Below are positions 8,872 through 16,622 of a DNA stretch of 64,000 nt, piece by piece. The first letter of the stretch is position 1. Each line of letters opens with the position of its first letter. The stretch is from Methanothermobacter wolfeii (GTDB lineage Archaea; Methanobacteriota; Methanobacteria; Methanobacteriales; Methanothermobacteraceae): contig NZ_CP104550.1 in NCBI RefSeq assembly GCF_025397995.1, forward strand, positions 328,001-392,000. Direction: 5' to 3'. The notes beneath the pieces were generated by a model. The model did not search any database. It was not told where the DNA came from and saw only the letters and a program-made list of their open reading frames with translations. A program made the translations under genes and the position numbers.

Positions 8872-9102
8872 ATGTACAGGCTCGAACTTGATAGGACAAT
8901 GTGTATATTCTGCGGTAACTGTATTGACAGCTGCCCTGAACTCTTTGAGTTCGGTTATGATGGAATCTCATCAATCATCGGGGCTGAAGCCTCCGATACT
9001 CAGATAAGGGAACTGGAGGATCCCCTCTGCAGTGAAAAAGCAGCCAGTAACTGTCCTGTTATGTGTATAAAATTATACAGGGATGGTGAGGAGCTTGTAT
9101 GA
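8872..9102 (+). CDS. Small ferredoxin
   Basis: A 76-residue ferredoxin. The N-terminal half has CxxCxxCxxxCP at C11, C14, C17 and C21. The C-terminal half has lost the repeated full motif but keeps C53, C61 and C65 (CPVMC). This is the pattern of archaeal ferredoxins with one 4Fe-4S cluster, possibly with a structural disulfide. It is a low-potential electron carrier; its partners are not given by the neighbours. GGGGTGA lies just upstream of the ATG. Confidence 0.9.
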   Translation: MYRLELDRTMCIFCGNCIDSCPELFEFGYDGISSIIGAEASDTQIRELEDPLCSEKAASNCPVMCIKLYRDGEELV

Positions 9103-9142
9103 TGGAGCCCCAGGGCCCTGCATCATCCCCGTGCACCCTCTC

Positions 9143-9232
9143 TGACGTTATCATAATATGCTTAAAACAGTTTTACATTGCGTTCAAAGCGCATGCGGCC
9201 CTGCCCATGACGTTATCATAATATTCTTAAAA
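9143..9232 (+). repeat. 25-base direct repeat pair in the promoter of the MetX-like gene
   Basis: TGACGTTATCATAATAT plus CTTAAAA occurs at 9143-9167 and again at 9208-9232 with one mismatch, 65 bases apart. Each copy contains an A/T-rich TATA-like core. The downstream copy ends eight bases before the ATG at 9241, so it could drive a leaderless transcript. The pair could be a tandem promoter or a double operator. Confidence 0.85.
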
Positions 9233-9240
9233 ACTGAACA

Positions 9241-10209
9241 ATGGATGATAGAATGGAAGAAACTCAGCCATCATACTTCTCAATGGATGAATTCAGGTTT
9301 GAATCAGGAAAAAGGATCACTGACGCTGTTTTTGAATATAAAACAATAGGAGAACCCTCATTTGATGATGATGGCTCCATAAATAATGCTTTAATCTACA
9401 TTCATGGATGGAGCGGCGACTTTGCATCTGTAAGGAGGATTGAAGGACTCATTGAACATGGAGGCGTCCTTGAAGATTATTTCATAATATCGGCGAGCTC
9501 CCTGGGCTCCCCGGGTTCGGCATCCCCATCCACAACTTCACTGGGGGATAAATTCCCTGATTACACCATCCTCGACATGGTGAATTTTCAGAGAAAGTTC
9601 ATAAGGGATAAATTTGGAATAAAAAGGCTTAAGGGGATCATAGGGACATCGATGGGTGGTTTCCAGGCCCTCCAGTGGGCCGTTTCATACCCCGATGAGA
9701 TGGAGTTCCTCATACCCCTTGTAACATCTTACAGGGTGAGGGGGATCAACTACGCAGTCTTCAGCTACATGAACCGCATCATTGAGGAGGACCCAGTGTA
9801 TATGGCGGGTGAGAAACCCGAGAGGGCCCTTTCACTTGCATCCATGTTCATGTATCTCTATGGCCTCTCAAGGGAATACTATCAGGGCCTTGAAAACAGG
9901 GAGATAGATCATGCAATGGATGATATGGGCCTTGAAGGGCTGCAGATGGACCCATATGATGTTGTATGGAGGAACAGGGCCGCCATGGGCCATGACCTTA
10001 CGGGACAGCTCCACAGGATAAGGGCGAAAACCCTGATATTCGGGATCAGACAGGACCAGTACTTCCCACCGGAACTTGAAACGGTTCCAATGGCAGAACT
10101 CATACCCGACTCAGAACTGGTTATATTCGATTCAGAATATGGCCATCTTGGAATAAATGAGATATGGAAGTACGGGGAGGTTATAAGGGAATTTATAGGA
10201 AGCGAATAA
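9241..10209 (+). CDS. MetX-like alpha/beta hydrolase (homoserine O-acetyltransferase family)
   Basis: A 322-residue alpha/beta-fold protein. The nucleophile elbow GTSMGG puts Ser at 137; the other triad members fit Asp in FGIRQDQYFPP near 274 and His in SEYGHLGI near 305, as in homoserine O-acetyltransferases. MetX acetylates homoserine with acetyl-CoA for methionine synthesis, but many archaeal members are hydrolases or acyltransferases of unknown substrate, so the exact activity is open. There is no ribosome binding site before the ATG, and a TATA-like element about 20 bases upstream suggests a leaderless mRNA. The upstream direct repeats may be its control site. Confidence 0.8.
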   Translation: MDDRMEETQPSYFSMDEFRFESGKRITDAVFEYKTIGEPSFDDDGSINNALIYIHGWSGDFASVRRIEGLIEHGGVLEDYFIISASSLGSPGSASPSTTSLGDKFPDYTILDMVNFQRKFIRDKFGIKRLKGIIGTSMGGFQALQWAVSYPDEMEFLIPLVTSYRVRGINYAVFSYMNRIIEEDPVYMAGEKPERALSLASMFMYLYGLSREYYQGLENREIDHAMDDMGLEGLQMDPYDVVWRNRAAMGHDLTGQLHRIRAKTLIFGIRQDQYFPPELETVPMAELIPDSELVIFDSEYGHLGINEIWKYGEVIREFIGSE

Positions 10210-10319
10210 TTTTCTGAGGATCCCGTGATTCCCTAATGGGAGGTTTCACTGGACAGTTCGGATGCAACCAGTATGCCGGGCAGTGGTGAGTCTCATATAA
10301 TCATAGGTGGTGTTAGGTT

Positions 10320-10598
10320 TTGAAGGTTAAGGTTGAGGATTTTGGCTTCGATGAAGGTGCATGCATGAATTACGTGAGGTACCGTGTATCTGGGCTTGAC
10401 GATGAACTCATGGAGAAACTCATTGAAAGACTTGAAGAGGACACTGAAATTGATGATGGCGACCTCATGGTAACGGTGTTCTACCAGAAGGAATACTTCC
10501 CCTTCGGCTCTGAGGAGGCAAAGGTCCGTATGGATGATTTCATTGCCAGGGAGGAGATTGAGATGACGGTTTTCCTCTCAAGCCTCCTTGAGGACTGA
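10320..10598 (+). CDS. Unknown small acidic protein
   Basis: A 92-residue acidic protein that I do not recognise. It looks like a compact alpha/beta domain: a beta start (KVKVEDFGF), a charged helix (DDELMEKLIERLEED), strands, and a C-terminal helix. Start TTG at 10320 is supported by GGTGGTG nine bases upstream. It has no signal peptide or membrane segment. It may be cotranscribed with the next two genes, which run in the same direction. Confidence 0.7.
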   Translation: MKVKVEDFGFDEGACMNYVRYRVSGLDDELMEKLIERLEEDTEIDDGDLMVTVFYQKEYFPFGSEEAKVRMDDFIAREEIEMTVFLSSLLED

Positions 10599-10702
10599 AT
10601 CCGGTATATGGGGTTGAGGCGTGCCGGTGGAGGCCGGCATGGTTTTATGGTGTGAGGATTGAATCACCGGTGACTGGGAGGGAGCCCCCGGGTTGTGTTG
10701 GT

Positions 10703-10975
10703 ATGAAGATTGAATCAATGAAAACAGAGAGGTCCGGTGACCGGTGTAAAATCGTATTAACCCTTCTAACAGGCCCTGAAACCCTGAAGATTTATAATTT
10801 ACTGAGAGAACGGTTTAAGGATTACTCATTTTCCTTTTCCAAGGATAGGATAACGGTTAAAGCTTCCTTCAGGATCATGGAGCCATGGGAGGATGAAACC
10901 GTGGATGAGCTGGGAGAGTCCATCCGTCTTGAATTATCAGATTTCATCAGGGGGCGGGTCCTGGATGGTTTTTGA
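10703..10975 (+). CDS. Unknown small protein upstream of the HIT gene
   Basis: About 90 residues, of a family I do not recognise. A strand (CKIVLTLLTG), a helix (PETLKIYNLLRERF), two strands and a long C-terminal helix give a ferredoxin-like alternation. The C-terminal end overlaps the HIT gene start by 11 bases, so the two are probably translated together. Start is uncertain: GTG at 10652 also keeps the frame open. The first bases of both possible starts look alike (TGAGGATTGAATCA at 10653 and TGAAGATTGAATCA at 10704), as if the 5' end had been duplicated. Confidence 0.6.
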   Translation: MKIESMKTERSGDRCKIVLTLLTGPETLKIYNLLRERFKDYSFSFSKDRITVKASFRIMEPWEDETVDELGESIRLELSDFIRGRVLDGF

Positions 10976-11408
10976 GGAATATGAATTCGGAGACATCATC
11001 TACCAGAGGAGGCACTGGATAATATTCCTTGCACCTAACCAGAGCAACCTCGGGACATGCGTGGTTGCCCTTAAAAGAAATGAAAGGTTCCTTGGAAACC
11101 TGGGGAAACCAGAATGGGATGAGATGCTTGAAATAATATCTGAACTTGAATATGCAGTCAGAAGGGAATTTGGGGCCACAATGTTCAACTGGGGCGTTCT
11201 CCTTAACACCTTTTACCGTGAGAACACACCCCCACCCCACCTCCACTGACACTTCATACCCCGCTACAGGAGGGAGGTCGTCGTGAACGGTGAAACCTTT
11301 GACGACCCATTCTTCGGGTATATGAGGCCGAGGCCCCCCAGGAATGTCTCTGATGAGACACGTGAGGAGATAAAGTCAAGGATCCTTAAGCACATAAAGG
11401 TGGAATAG
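10965..11408 (+). pseudogene. HIT-family nucleotide hydrolase with an in-frame TGA in the histidine triad
   Basis: The frame from ATG 10965 gives a histidine triad (HIT) protein of 147 codons, but codon 95 is TGA at 11247-11249. The sequence around it reads PHLH-stop-HFIPRYRR, where HIT proteins of this branch have PHLHWHFIPRYR; one base change (TGG to TGA) explains it. The stop falls between the second and third histidines, so the 94-residue product would lack part of the active site. The remaining 52 codons to TAG at 11406 are intact and family-like (PFFGYMRPRPP). HIT enzymes split dinucleoside polyphosphates or nucleotidyl adducts. It may be a fresh pseudogene, a sequence error or a readthrough gene. 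Confidence 0.8.
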
Positions 11409-11460
11409 GTATAAAAAAAGGGATAGATTTGTGTTGGCTGAAGCCACCATGGCAGGGACT

Positions 11461-11865
11461 TCATAGTTTTGCTATTCTTTCCCTGAACTCCTTCCTGTGC
11501 CTTTTCTCCTCATCAACAATGTGCTTCAGCACACCCACAACCTCTTCATCATCTATTATGGCTATCTGCCTCTCGTATTCTTCAATCCCCTCAGTTTCCT
11601 TCTCTATCTGTTTTTCAAGGCCTGCCTTTATGTCTTCACCTATGTACTCTATCTCACCAGTCTCCATTGAGGGTCTGCCACCCCTCTTTGTTATGAGATC
11701 CGCAAGCCACCACATGTGCCTCATCTCATCAACCGCGATGGCCTCTGTGAGACGGCTTATATCACAGTCCTCAATGACAAAGGAATTGTAGGTGTAGAGC
11801 ATTGTAGCTTCAAGTTCGTGCCTGAAGTCCCTATTCAGAAGTTCTATTATTTCTTCCGGGTCCAT
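11461..11865 (-). CDS. Ferritin-like (bacterioferritin/rubrerythrin-type) diiron protein
   Basis: A 134-residue four-helix-bundle protein. Metal ligands of a diiron site can be picked out: Glu in RHELEAT near residue 17, the ExxH of DEMRH at 46-50 and the second ExxH of EEKRH near 118-122. The family takes part in iron storage or peroxide detoxification, fitting an anaerobe. Length matches single-domain members. It faces the damaged HIT gene tail to tail and lies back to back with the DUF362 gene. Confidence 0.8.
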   Translation of the reverse strand: MDPEEIIELLNRDFRHELEATMLYTYNSFVIEDCDISRLTEAIAVDEMRHMWWLADLITKRGGRPSMETGEIEYIGEDIKAGLEKQIEKETEGIEEYERQIAIIDDEEVVGVLKHIVDEEKRHRKEFRERIAKL

Positions 11866-11959
11866 GATACATCACCATAATAACTTTGCTGCTTTCGATA
11901 TTTATAATTTCAGAGAAAACATATTAATCCATGAAAAAAGAAGATTTAAAGGTGGTTGG

Positions 11960-13060
11960 ATGACAGCAGATGTTTATTTTTCTGATTTCAGGGCAAGGTC
12001 ACGGGATGAGAACAGGGGGATGAAGATACAGAGACTCTTTGATACGGCCTTCGGTGATGTATTCTCAGAGGATGATGTGGTTGCGGTTAAGGTGCACTTC
12101 GGTGAAAGGGGTAATGATTCCTTTGTGAGCCCGGTCCTTGTAAGATACATTGTTGAGAAGATCAGGGAGTCAGGGGCCAGTGTTTTTTTAACCGACACCA
12201 ACACTCTCTACTATGGATCCAGACACAACTCGGTCCATCACCTTGAAACAGCGATACTAAACGGCTTTGATTATGCTGTTTCCGGTGCACCGATCATAAT
12301 AGCAGATGGACTGCACGGGAAAAACCAGAGAACAGTCAGGGTGGATGGAAAACACTTCAGTGAGGTTAAGATTGCAGGTGACATACATGATGCTTCTGGG
12401 ATGGTGGTGGTCTCCCACTTCAAGGGTCACGGGATGAGTGGCTTTGGAGGGGCACTGAAGAACCTTGCAATGGGCTGCGCCACCATTGAGGGGAAGATGG
12501 AACAGCATGAATGTGCAAAGCCCATCATTAGGGGTGACTGCACCTCCTGCGGGGCCTGCATCATGGAGTGTCCGGTGGATGCAGTGTGCCTTGAGGATGG
12601 CGTCAGGATAGACTATGAAAGGTGCATAGCATGCATGAACTGCCTTGACACCTGTGAAAACCAGGTATTTGACCTTGACTGGGAAAAGGATATACCAGAG
12701 TTCATTGAACGGATGATGGAGTATGCCATGGGTGCAGCAGCCCTTAAGGGGGACAGGATATGTTATATGAACTTCCTCATGAACATAACACCAGACTGCG
12801 ACTGCGTACCCTGGAGCGACCAGAGCATAGTCCCGGATATCGGTATACTGGCATCAAGGGACCCTGTAGCCATTGACACGGCAAGCTATAACCTGGTGAA
12901 TCAGCAGCCAGGTCACAGGAACTCGCTCCTTGAGAAGAACCATGGTGTGGGTGAGGACAAGTTCAGGGGTGTCTGGGGTGATGTTGATGGAACCCTTCAG
13001 CTGAGGTATGCTGAGGGGCTGGGTCTTGGTGTGATGGATTACAGGTTGATTCGTGTGTAG
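11960..13060 (+). CDS. DUF362 protein with two 4Fe-4S cluster motifs
   Basis: About 366 residues. The N-terminal and C-terminal parts form the DUF362 domain (VKVHFGERGND, SHFKGHGMSGFGGALKNLAMG); a ferredoxin insert near residues 193-230 has CTSCGACIMECP and CIACMNCLDTCEN for two 4Fe-4S clusters. The function is not established; its members are cytoplasmic iron-sulfur proteins common in methanogens and clostridia. ATG at 11960 with AAAGGTGG upstream is the chosen start; an in-frame upstream extension exists but crosses the TATA-like GATATTTATAATTT near 11898. The last 24 bases before the stop region are repeated 54 bases downstream, outside the gene. Confidence 0.8.
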   Translation: MTADVYFSDFRARSRDENRGMKIQRLFDTAFGDVFSEDDVVAVKVHFGERGNDSFVSPVLVRYIVEKIRESGASVFLTDTNTLYYGSRHNSVHHLETAILNGFDYAVSGAPIIIADGLHGKNQRTVRVDGKHFSEVKIAGDIHDASGMVVVSHFKGHGMSGFGGALKNLAMGCATIEGKMEQHECAKPIIRGDCTSCGACIMECPVDAVCLEDGVRIDYERCIACMNCLDTCENQVFDLDWEKDIPEFIERMMEYAMGAAALKGDRICYMNFLMNITPDCDCVPWSDQSIVPDIGILASRDPVAIDTASYNLVNQQPGHRNSLLEKNHGVGEDKFRGVWGDVDGTLQLRYAEGLGLGVMDYRLIRV

Positions 13061-13098
13061 TTTTTCCCTGGTCAGGGTCTTGGTGTGATGGATTACAG
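13021..13098 (+). repeat. Duplicated 3' end of the DUF362 gene
   Basis: A 24-base sequence (starting GGGTCTTGGTGTGATGG) occurs exactly at 13021-13044, inside the last codons, and again at 13075-13098, after the stop. The offset of 54 keeps the same reading frame, so the second copy would read as the same peptide (GLGVMDY) if the TAG at 13058 were absent. Confidence 0.9.
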
Positions 13099-13130
13099 TC
13101 TGATCCACGTGCAATAACATAAAAAAGTTT

Positions 13131-14042
13131 TCAGGAAACCTCAATCATCCTCTTAACAGCCCTGATGGCCCTTTCTGCAATATCATCAGGGACTGTGACG
13201 GCGAACTCCTCATTTATAAGGGAGTTCTTAACTTTCTCCAGTGTGTGGAGTTTCATGTTCTCACATATGGCCTCAGAGAGGAGGGGTATTGTCTCCTTGT
13301 CTGATTCAAGGCCGAGGCGGGTTGTCATGTCAACCTCTGTCCCGATTATGAAGCTTTCACTCTCTGATTCAAGGACCCTCCGAAGTATCCCGCCGGTACT
13401 CAGTATATGGTCCGCCATCTCCTGGACTTCAGGGTCACACTCGGGGTGTATAAGGACCTCGGCATCAGGGTACTCCTCCTTCCTTGCCATAACGTCTCCA
13501 GGTGTGAACATCTTGTGGACATAACAGTAACCGTTTTCTGGTATTGGGATTATCCTTTTGTCGGTGTGCTGCTGGACGTACCATGCAAGGTTCCTGTCGG
13601 GTCCAAAGAGCACCAATTCTTCATCAAGGCTCTCAACAACCTTAACAGCATTAGCAGAGGTGCAGAGGATGTCCGCCTCAGCCTTTGCCTCTGCAAGGGT
13701 ATTAACGTAGAGTACAACTGCCGCATCAGGGTATCTCTTCCTGGCGGCCCTGACATCATCGGCACTGAGCATGTGGGCCATCGGACACTCAGCACCCCTG
13801 TCGGGTATTAGTATCTTTTTATCGGGGTTCAGAATGTAGGCTGTCTCTGCCATGAAGTCAACCCCGCAGAAAACAACCAGATCCACATCATCAAGTTCAG
13901 ATGCCTTTATACAGAGCTCCAGGGAGTCACCTATGAAATCTGCAATTTCCTGAATCTCCTTTCTCTGATAATTATGTGCAAGTATGATGGCATTCTTATC
14001 CTTCTTTAACTCCAAGATCTCCCTTTGCAGTTGATTTAACAT
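13131..14042 (-). CDS. nadA: Quinolinate synthase A
   Basis: About 303 residues, the size of archaeal NadA. The enzyme condenses iminoaspartate with dihydroxyacetone phosphate to quinolinate using one 4Fe-4S cluster. The three cluster cysteines are visible in FCGVDFMAET, ILCTSANAV and HPECDPEVQE, and the substrate motif AHNYQ in IILAHNYQRKE. ATG at 14042 (MLNQLQREI) is preferred to the longer frame at 14081, with AGGGA upstream. The partner nadC is at 17725 on the other strand rather than adjacent. Confidence 0.93.
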   Translation of the reverse strand: MLNQLQREILELKKDKNAIILAHNYQRKEIQEIADFIGDSLELCIKASELDDVDLVVFCGVDFMAETAYILNPDKKILIPDRGAECPMAHMLSADDVRAARKRYPDAAVVLYVNTLAEAKAEADILCTSANAVKVVESLDEELVLFGPDRNLAWYVQQHTDKRIIPIPENGYCYVHKMFTPGDVMARKEEYPDAEVLIHPECDPEVQEMADHILSTGGILRRVLESESESFIIGTEVDMTTRLGLESDKETIPLLSEAICENMKLHTLEKVKNSLINEEFAVTVPDDIAERAIRAVKRMIEVS

Positions 14043-14181
14043 GAGATTCCCTACTGAAAAGTTATTGTGAAGTAAAATCAAGAATTAAGACTATTTAATA
14101 TAGTGGTGGGTCATGTTTTATAAATATTTCTACCCTTTACGGTTCTGATGATCCAGTAAATGAGGTTAAGGGATGAGAAGA

Positions 14182-15261
14182 TCATTCATCCCAAATCTTC
14201 TGAAGTTCAGGGTGTATCCTTTCCCTTATCCCAAGGGCCTTCATGGCACCTGAATAGGCACGGTCAATTTCAGTGAACTCGGGTCTTACCATACCCCTGA
14301 ACGCATCATATCCCATTATACGCCCATAATTTTCTGTGATCGACCATATTATCTTGCTGAGGTCCTCTATTATATTTTCAAGATCGTAGTCTGCTTTCAT
14401 AACATTGTCCCTAAGTTTTTCAAAATCAAGGGATGCATTGCTCCTGATTCCAACGTCCCTGAGGATTACCGGACACTCACTGTAGGGGAGGGATTTCCTG
14501 AGCATTCCACCGGCCGGTGCCACACCCATTATCTTGCTTGCCCCTATTGACATGGCAAGGAGGATGTGTTCATATATCTGGAGGGCGGCTTCTTTCATGC
14601 CTTCACGGTCATCGGGGACCTCAACGGGTTCAAGTTCAGGGAAGGACAGGGGTGGTTTGACTTCCGGTATTGATGGAGCTGAAACTTTATTAGATTCAGC
14701 TGAATCTGTTTCCATGGTTTCTGGAGTCGTTTCTGAGTATTTTATTACAGTTTCTTTCCTTGTTTTGGTGGGAGCTTCCATAGAAGTTATTTCATCTTTG
14801 GAGGTGCCTGTTCCAGGTTTAGCGGCAGTTTCCCCTAATTTTTCACCTCCAGCTTCTATCTGAACATCATCTGAGGAAGTTCTGGAATCGGTTACCATGG
14901 TTTCCATTTCTGGGCCGGACTGGAGAACCTCTGGATGTGAAAGCAGGTTCCTGAGGACCCTTCTTGCAAAGAGAAGTATCTTCCCGAGATTGGAATCTTC
15001 ACCAGCAAGGACAAGTAACTGGACCCTGTCGTTGATGATAATCATCTTACCCCGTGAAAACTCTATAACAGAGGACTCAAATTCCCCCTGCCCTGTTCTC
15101 ATCACGAGCTTCTGGGATGAATCTGCAATCACAAGGGCCATTGATCCCAGGACCTTGAAATCAGGCACTTCACCCCCATATAGTATACGACCCGATTTAT
15201 CTGTAACCATAACTCCCTCAACACCTTCCATTTCTTTAAGTTCACCGGCAATATCCCTCAT
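14182..15261 (-). CDS. Roadblock/LC7-domain protein with long acidic linker
   Basis: A 359-residue three-part protein. Residues 1-110 look like a roadblock/LC7 domain (VEGVMVTDKSGRILYGG, then a strand-rich core), a fold that regulates small GTPases in eukaryotes and MglA in bacteria. Residues ~115-220 are a disordered, Glu/Thr/Pro-rich linker. The C-terminal ~140 residues are a helical domain I do not recognise (LLAMSIGASKIMG). It is the last gene of the rnz - mscS - sortase operon, 16 bases after the sortase stop. A regulatory role at the membrane or cell surface is only a guess. Confidence 0.65.
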   Translation of the reverse strand: MRDIAGELKEMEGVEGVMVTDKSGRILYGGEVPDFKVLGSMALVIADSSQKLVMRTGQGEFESSVIEFSRGKMIIINDRVQLLVLAGEDSNLGKILLFARRVLRNLLSHPEVLQSGPEMETMVTDSRTSSDDVQIEAGGEKLGETAAKPGTGTSKDEITSMEAPTKTRKETVIKYSETTPETMETDSAESNKVSAPSIPEVKPPLSFPELEPVEVPDDREGMKEAALQIYEHILLAMSIGASKIMGVAPAGGMLRKSLPYSECPVILRDVGIRSNASLDFEKLRDNVMKADYDLENIIEDLSKIIWSITENYGRIMGYDAFRGMVRPEFTEIDRAYSGAMKALGIRERIHPELQKIWDE

Positions 15262-15277
15262 TATAATAGGACCCCCT

Positions 15278-15886
15278 CTAAATATCCTCAGTCTTAAGTA
15301 GTCTGCAGTGTGTTATCCACGCCGCCTCCTTCTTTCCAGGAGGATAGCATGTTATGAGCATCAGACGGGCCTCCCCGCCCTGGGAAAACCTAACTGGATT
15401 TGTTTTATAATCCCACCGTATATCCTCCCCATTTGAGGTTACGGTGTATATGTAACGCTTTGAGGATACAGAATCCTCAATAATAACCCTGTCTCCCCTT
15501 TTAAGCCTTCCAATCCTCTTAAATGGTCCTGAATAGGTTGTTCGATGCCCTAGGATTCCACAGTCACCCCCCTGCCCTGGCATCACGCTCTCAGGGTAAT
15601 GGTAGACTGAATCGTATGCATTAACGGTATCCTCCCTTATCCAGCACTCAAGACCTATCCTGGGGATGATGAGTTTACCTATGACGGAACCCGCATAGAT
15701 GGTATATGTGTCTGTTTCAGGATTTAAGAGTTCCCTGGGAGCGTTTTTATAATTTTCAAGAGCTGCCCTGGACCTTTCAAGCGCCTTGTAATCCTCCAGG
15801 GTCTTGATTGCAATGCCGGAGCTGATTGAAATGAAGAGAAGACAGAGTACTCCAGCATATAGTTTTGGGTTATTCATTTTAACCAT
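15278..15886 (-). CDS. Sortase-family transpeptidase
   Basis: A 202-residue protein with an N-terminal membrane anchor (residues ~10-28), then a sortase beta-barrel. The catalytic triad is present: His114 in GILGHRTTY, Cys180 in LMLITCYPPG and Arg195 in THCRLL. Sortases cleave a sorting motif of exported proteins and link them to a wall or pilus nucleophile; in pseudomurein-walled methanogens the substrates are poorly known. No obvious substrate with a sorting signal is in this window. It overlaps the mscS gene by 8 bases, so it is probably coexpressed. Confidence 0.85.
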   Translation of the reverse strand: MVKMNNPKLYAGVLCLLFISISSGIAIKTLEDYKALERSRAALENYKNAPRELLNPETDTYTIYAGSVIGKLIIPRIGLECWIREDTVNAYDSVYHYPESVMPGQGGDCGILGHRTTYSGPFKRIGRLKRGDRVIIEDSVSSKRYIYTVTSNGEDIRWDYKTNPVRFSQGGEARLMLITCYPPGKKEAAWITHCRLLKTEDI

Positions 15887-16622
15887 TTAAGAGTTCTTTG
15901 AGGATTTCTTTCACCTGAATGGCCATCTTTGACCGGCACCTGCTCACCATACCCGGATCAGATATCCATGCCGTCACCTTCCCGTCAATACCGGTATCCT
16001 TGAGCTCGAGGAGGAGGAGGCGGGGCTCGGGGTCAGGGAGTATCCCGGGGATTTCCAGGAGCTTATCCTTCACTCGGGATTCGAATTCCCCAGGGTCGAT
16101 GCTGTAGTCAATGTTTACCCTGAGCTCAACCCTTCTTCTGTCCTCTGCAGTGTAGTTCAGGTAGGGTGTTTTTGCGAATGAAGAGTTGGGTATTGTTATT
16201 ATTTTTCCATCAGGGGTTTTTATTGTTGTTGTTCTAAACCCGACCCTTTCAACCTTACCCCTGTTGCCTGACACCTCTATGGTGTCACCCACCCTGAAGC
16301 TTTTATCTGCAAGTATGAACATCCCTGAGATGAAGTTGGATATGAGGTCCCTTGACGCGAAACCCACCGCAACACCAGCTATACCTAGGCTCACTGCTAT
16401 GGCGGTTATATCTATTCCAAGCTCCCTGAGGATTATACTGGCTGCAAGGAGGTATACGCTGTATTTTATTATGTCGTTAAGGACCTGGATAAGTGTAAGG
16501 TCAAGGTCCCACTTCCTCGCAGATTTCCTGAAGAAGTAGGAAGCCCATTTCACAAAGAGCAGGGCTGCCATTACGGTGACCGTTATTATGAGAAGGGTTT
16601 CAGCCATCATCATGGGGTTCAA
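15879..16622 (-). CDS. MscS-family mechanosensitive ion channel
   Basis: A 247-residue small-conductance mechanosensitive channel. Hydrophobic segments lie near residues 5-25 and 45-65; the pore helix TM3 is readable as the Gly/Ala-rich IAVSLGIAGVAVGFASRD, followed by the beta domain (VGDTIEVSGNRGKVERVGFRTTTI). It opens under membrane tension to release solutes on osmotic downshock. TTG at 16622 is preceded by GAGGTGA at six bases spacing; it overlaps the end of the RNase Z gene by 23 bases. The context with a sortase suggests an envelope-related operon. Confidence 0.88.
   Translation of the reverse strand: MNPMMMAETLLIITVTVMAALLFVKWASYFFRKSARKWDLDLTLIQVLNDIIKYSVYLLAASIILRELGIDITAIAVSLGIAGVAVGFASRDLISNFISGMFILADKSFRVGDTIEVSGNRGKVERVGFRTTTIKTPDGKIITIPNSSFAKTPYLNYTAEDRRRVELRVNIDYSIDPGEFESRVKDKLLEIPGILPDPEPRLLLLELKDTGIDGKVTAWISDPGMVSRCRSKMAIQVKEILKELLNG

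Noticed and set aside
10703-10975. KEOPS subunit Pcc1
   Set aside because: Size and helix pattern are similar, but the C-terminal LRA/NSYLR signature of Pcc1 is absent.
10965-11408. Selenocysteine at the UGA of the HIT gene
   Set aside because: The position is Trp in relatives, HIT proteins are not known selenoproteins, and I see no SECIS-like hairpin after the gene; Methanothermobacter is not known to use selenocysteine.
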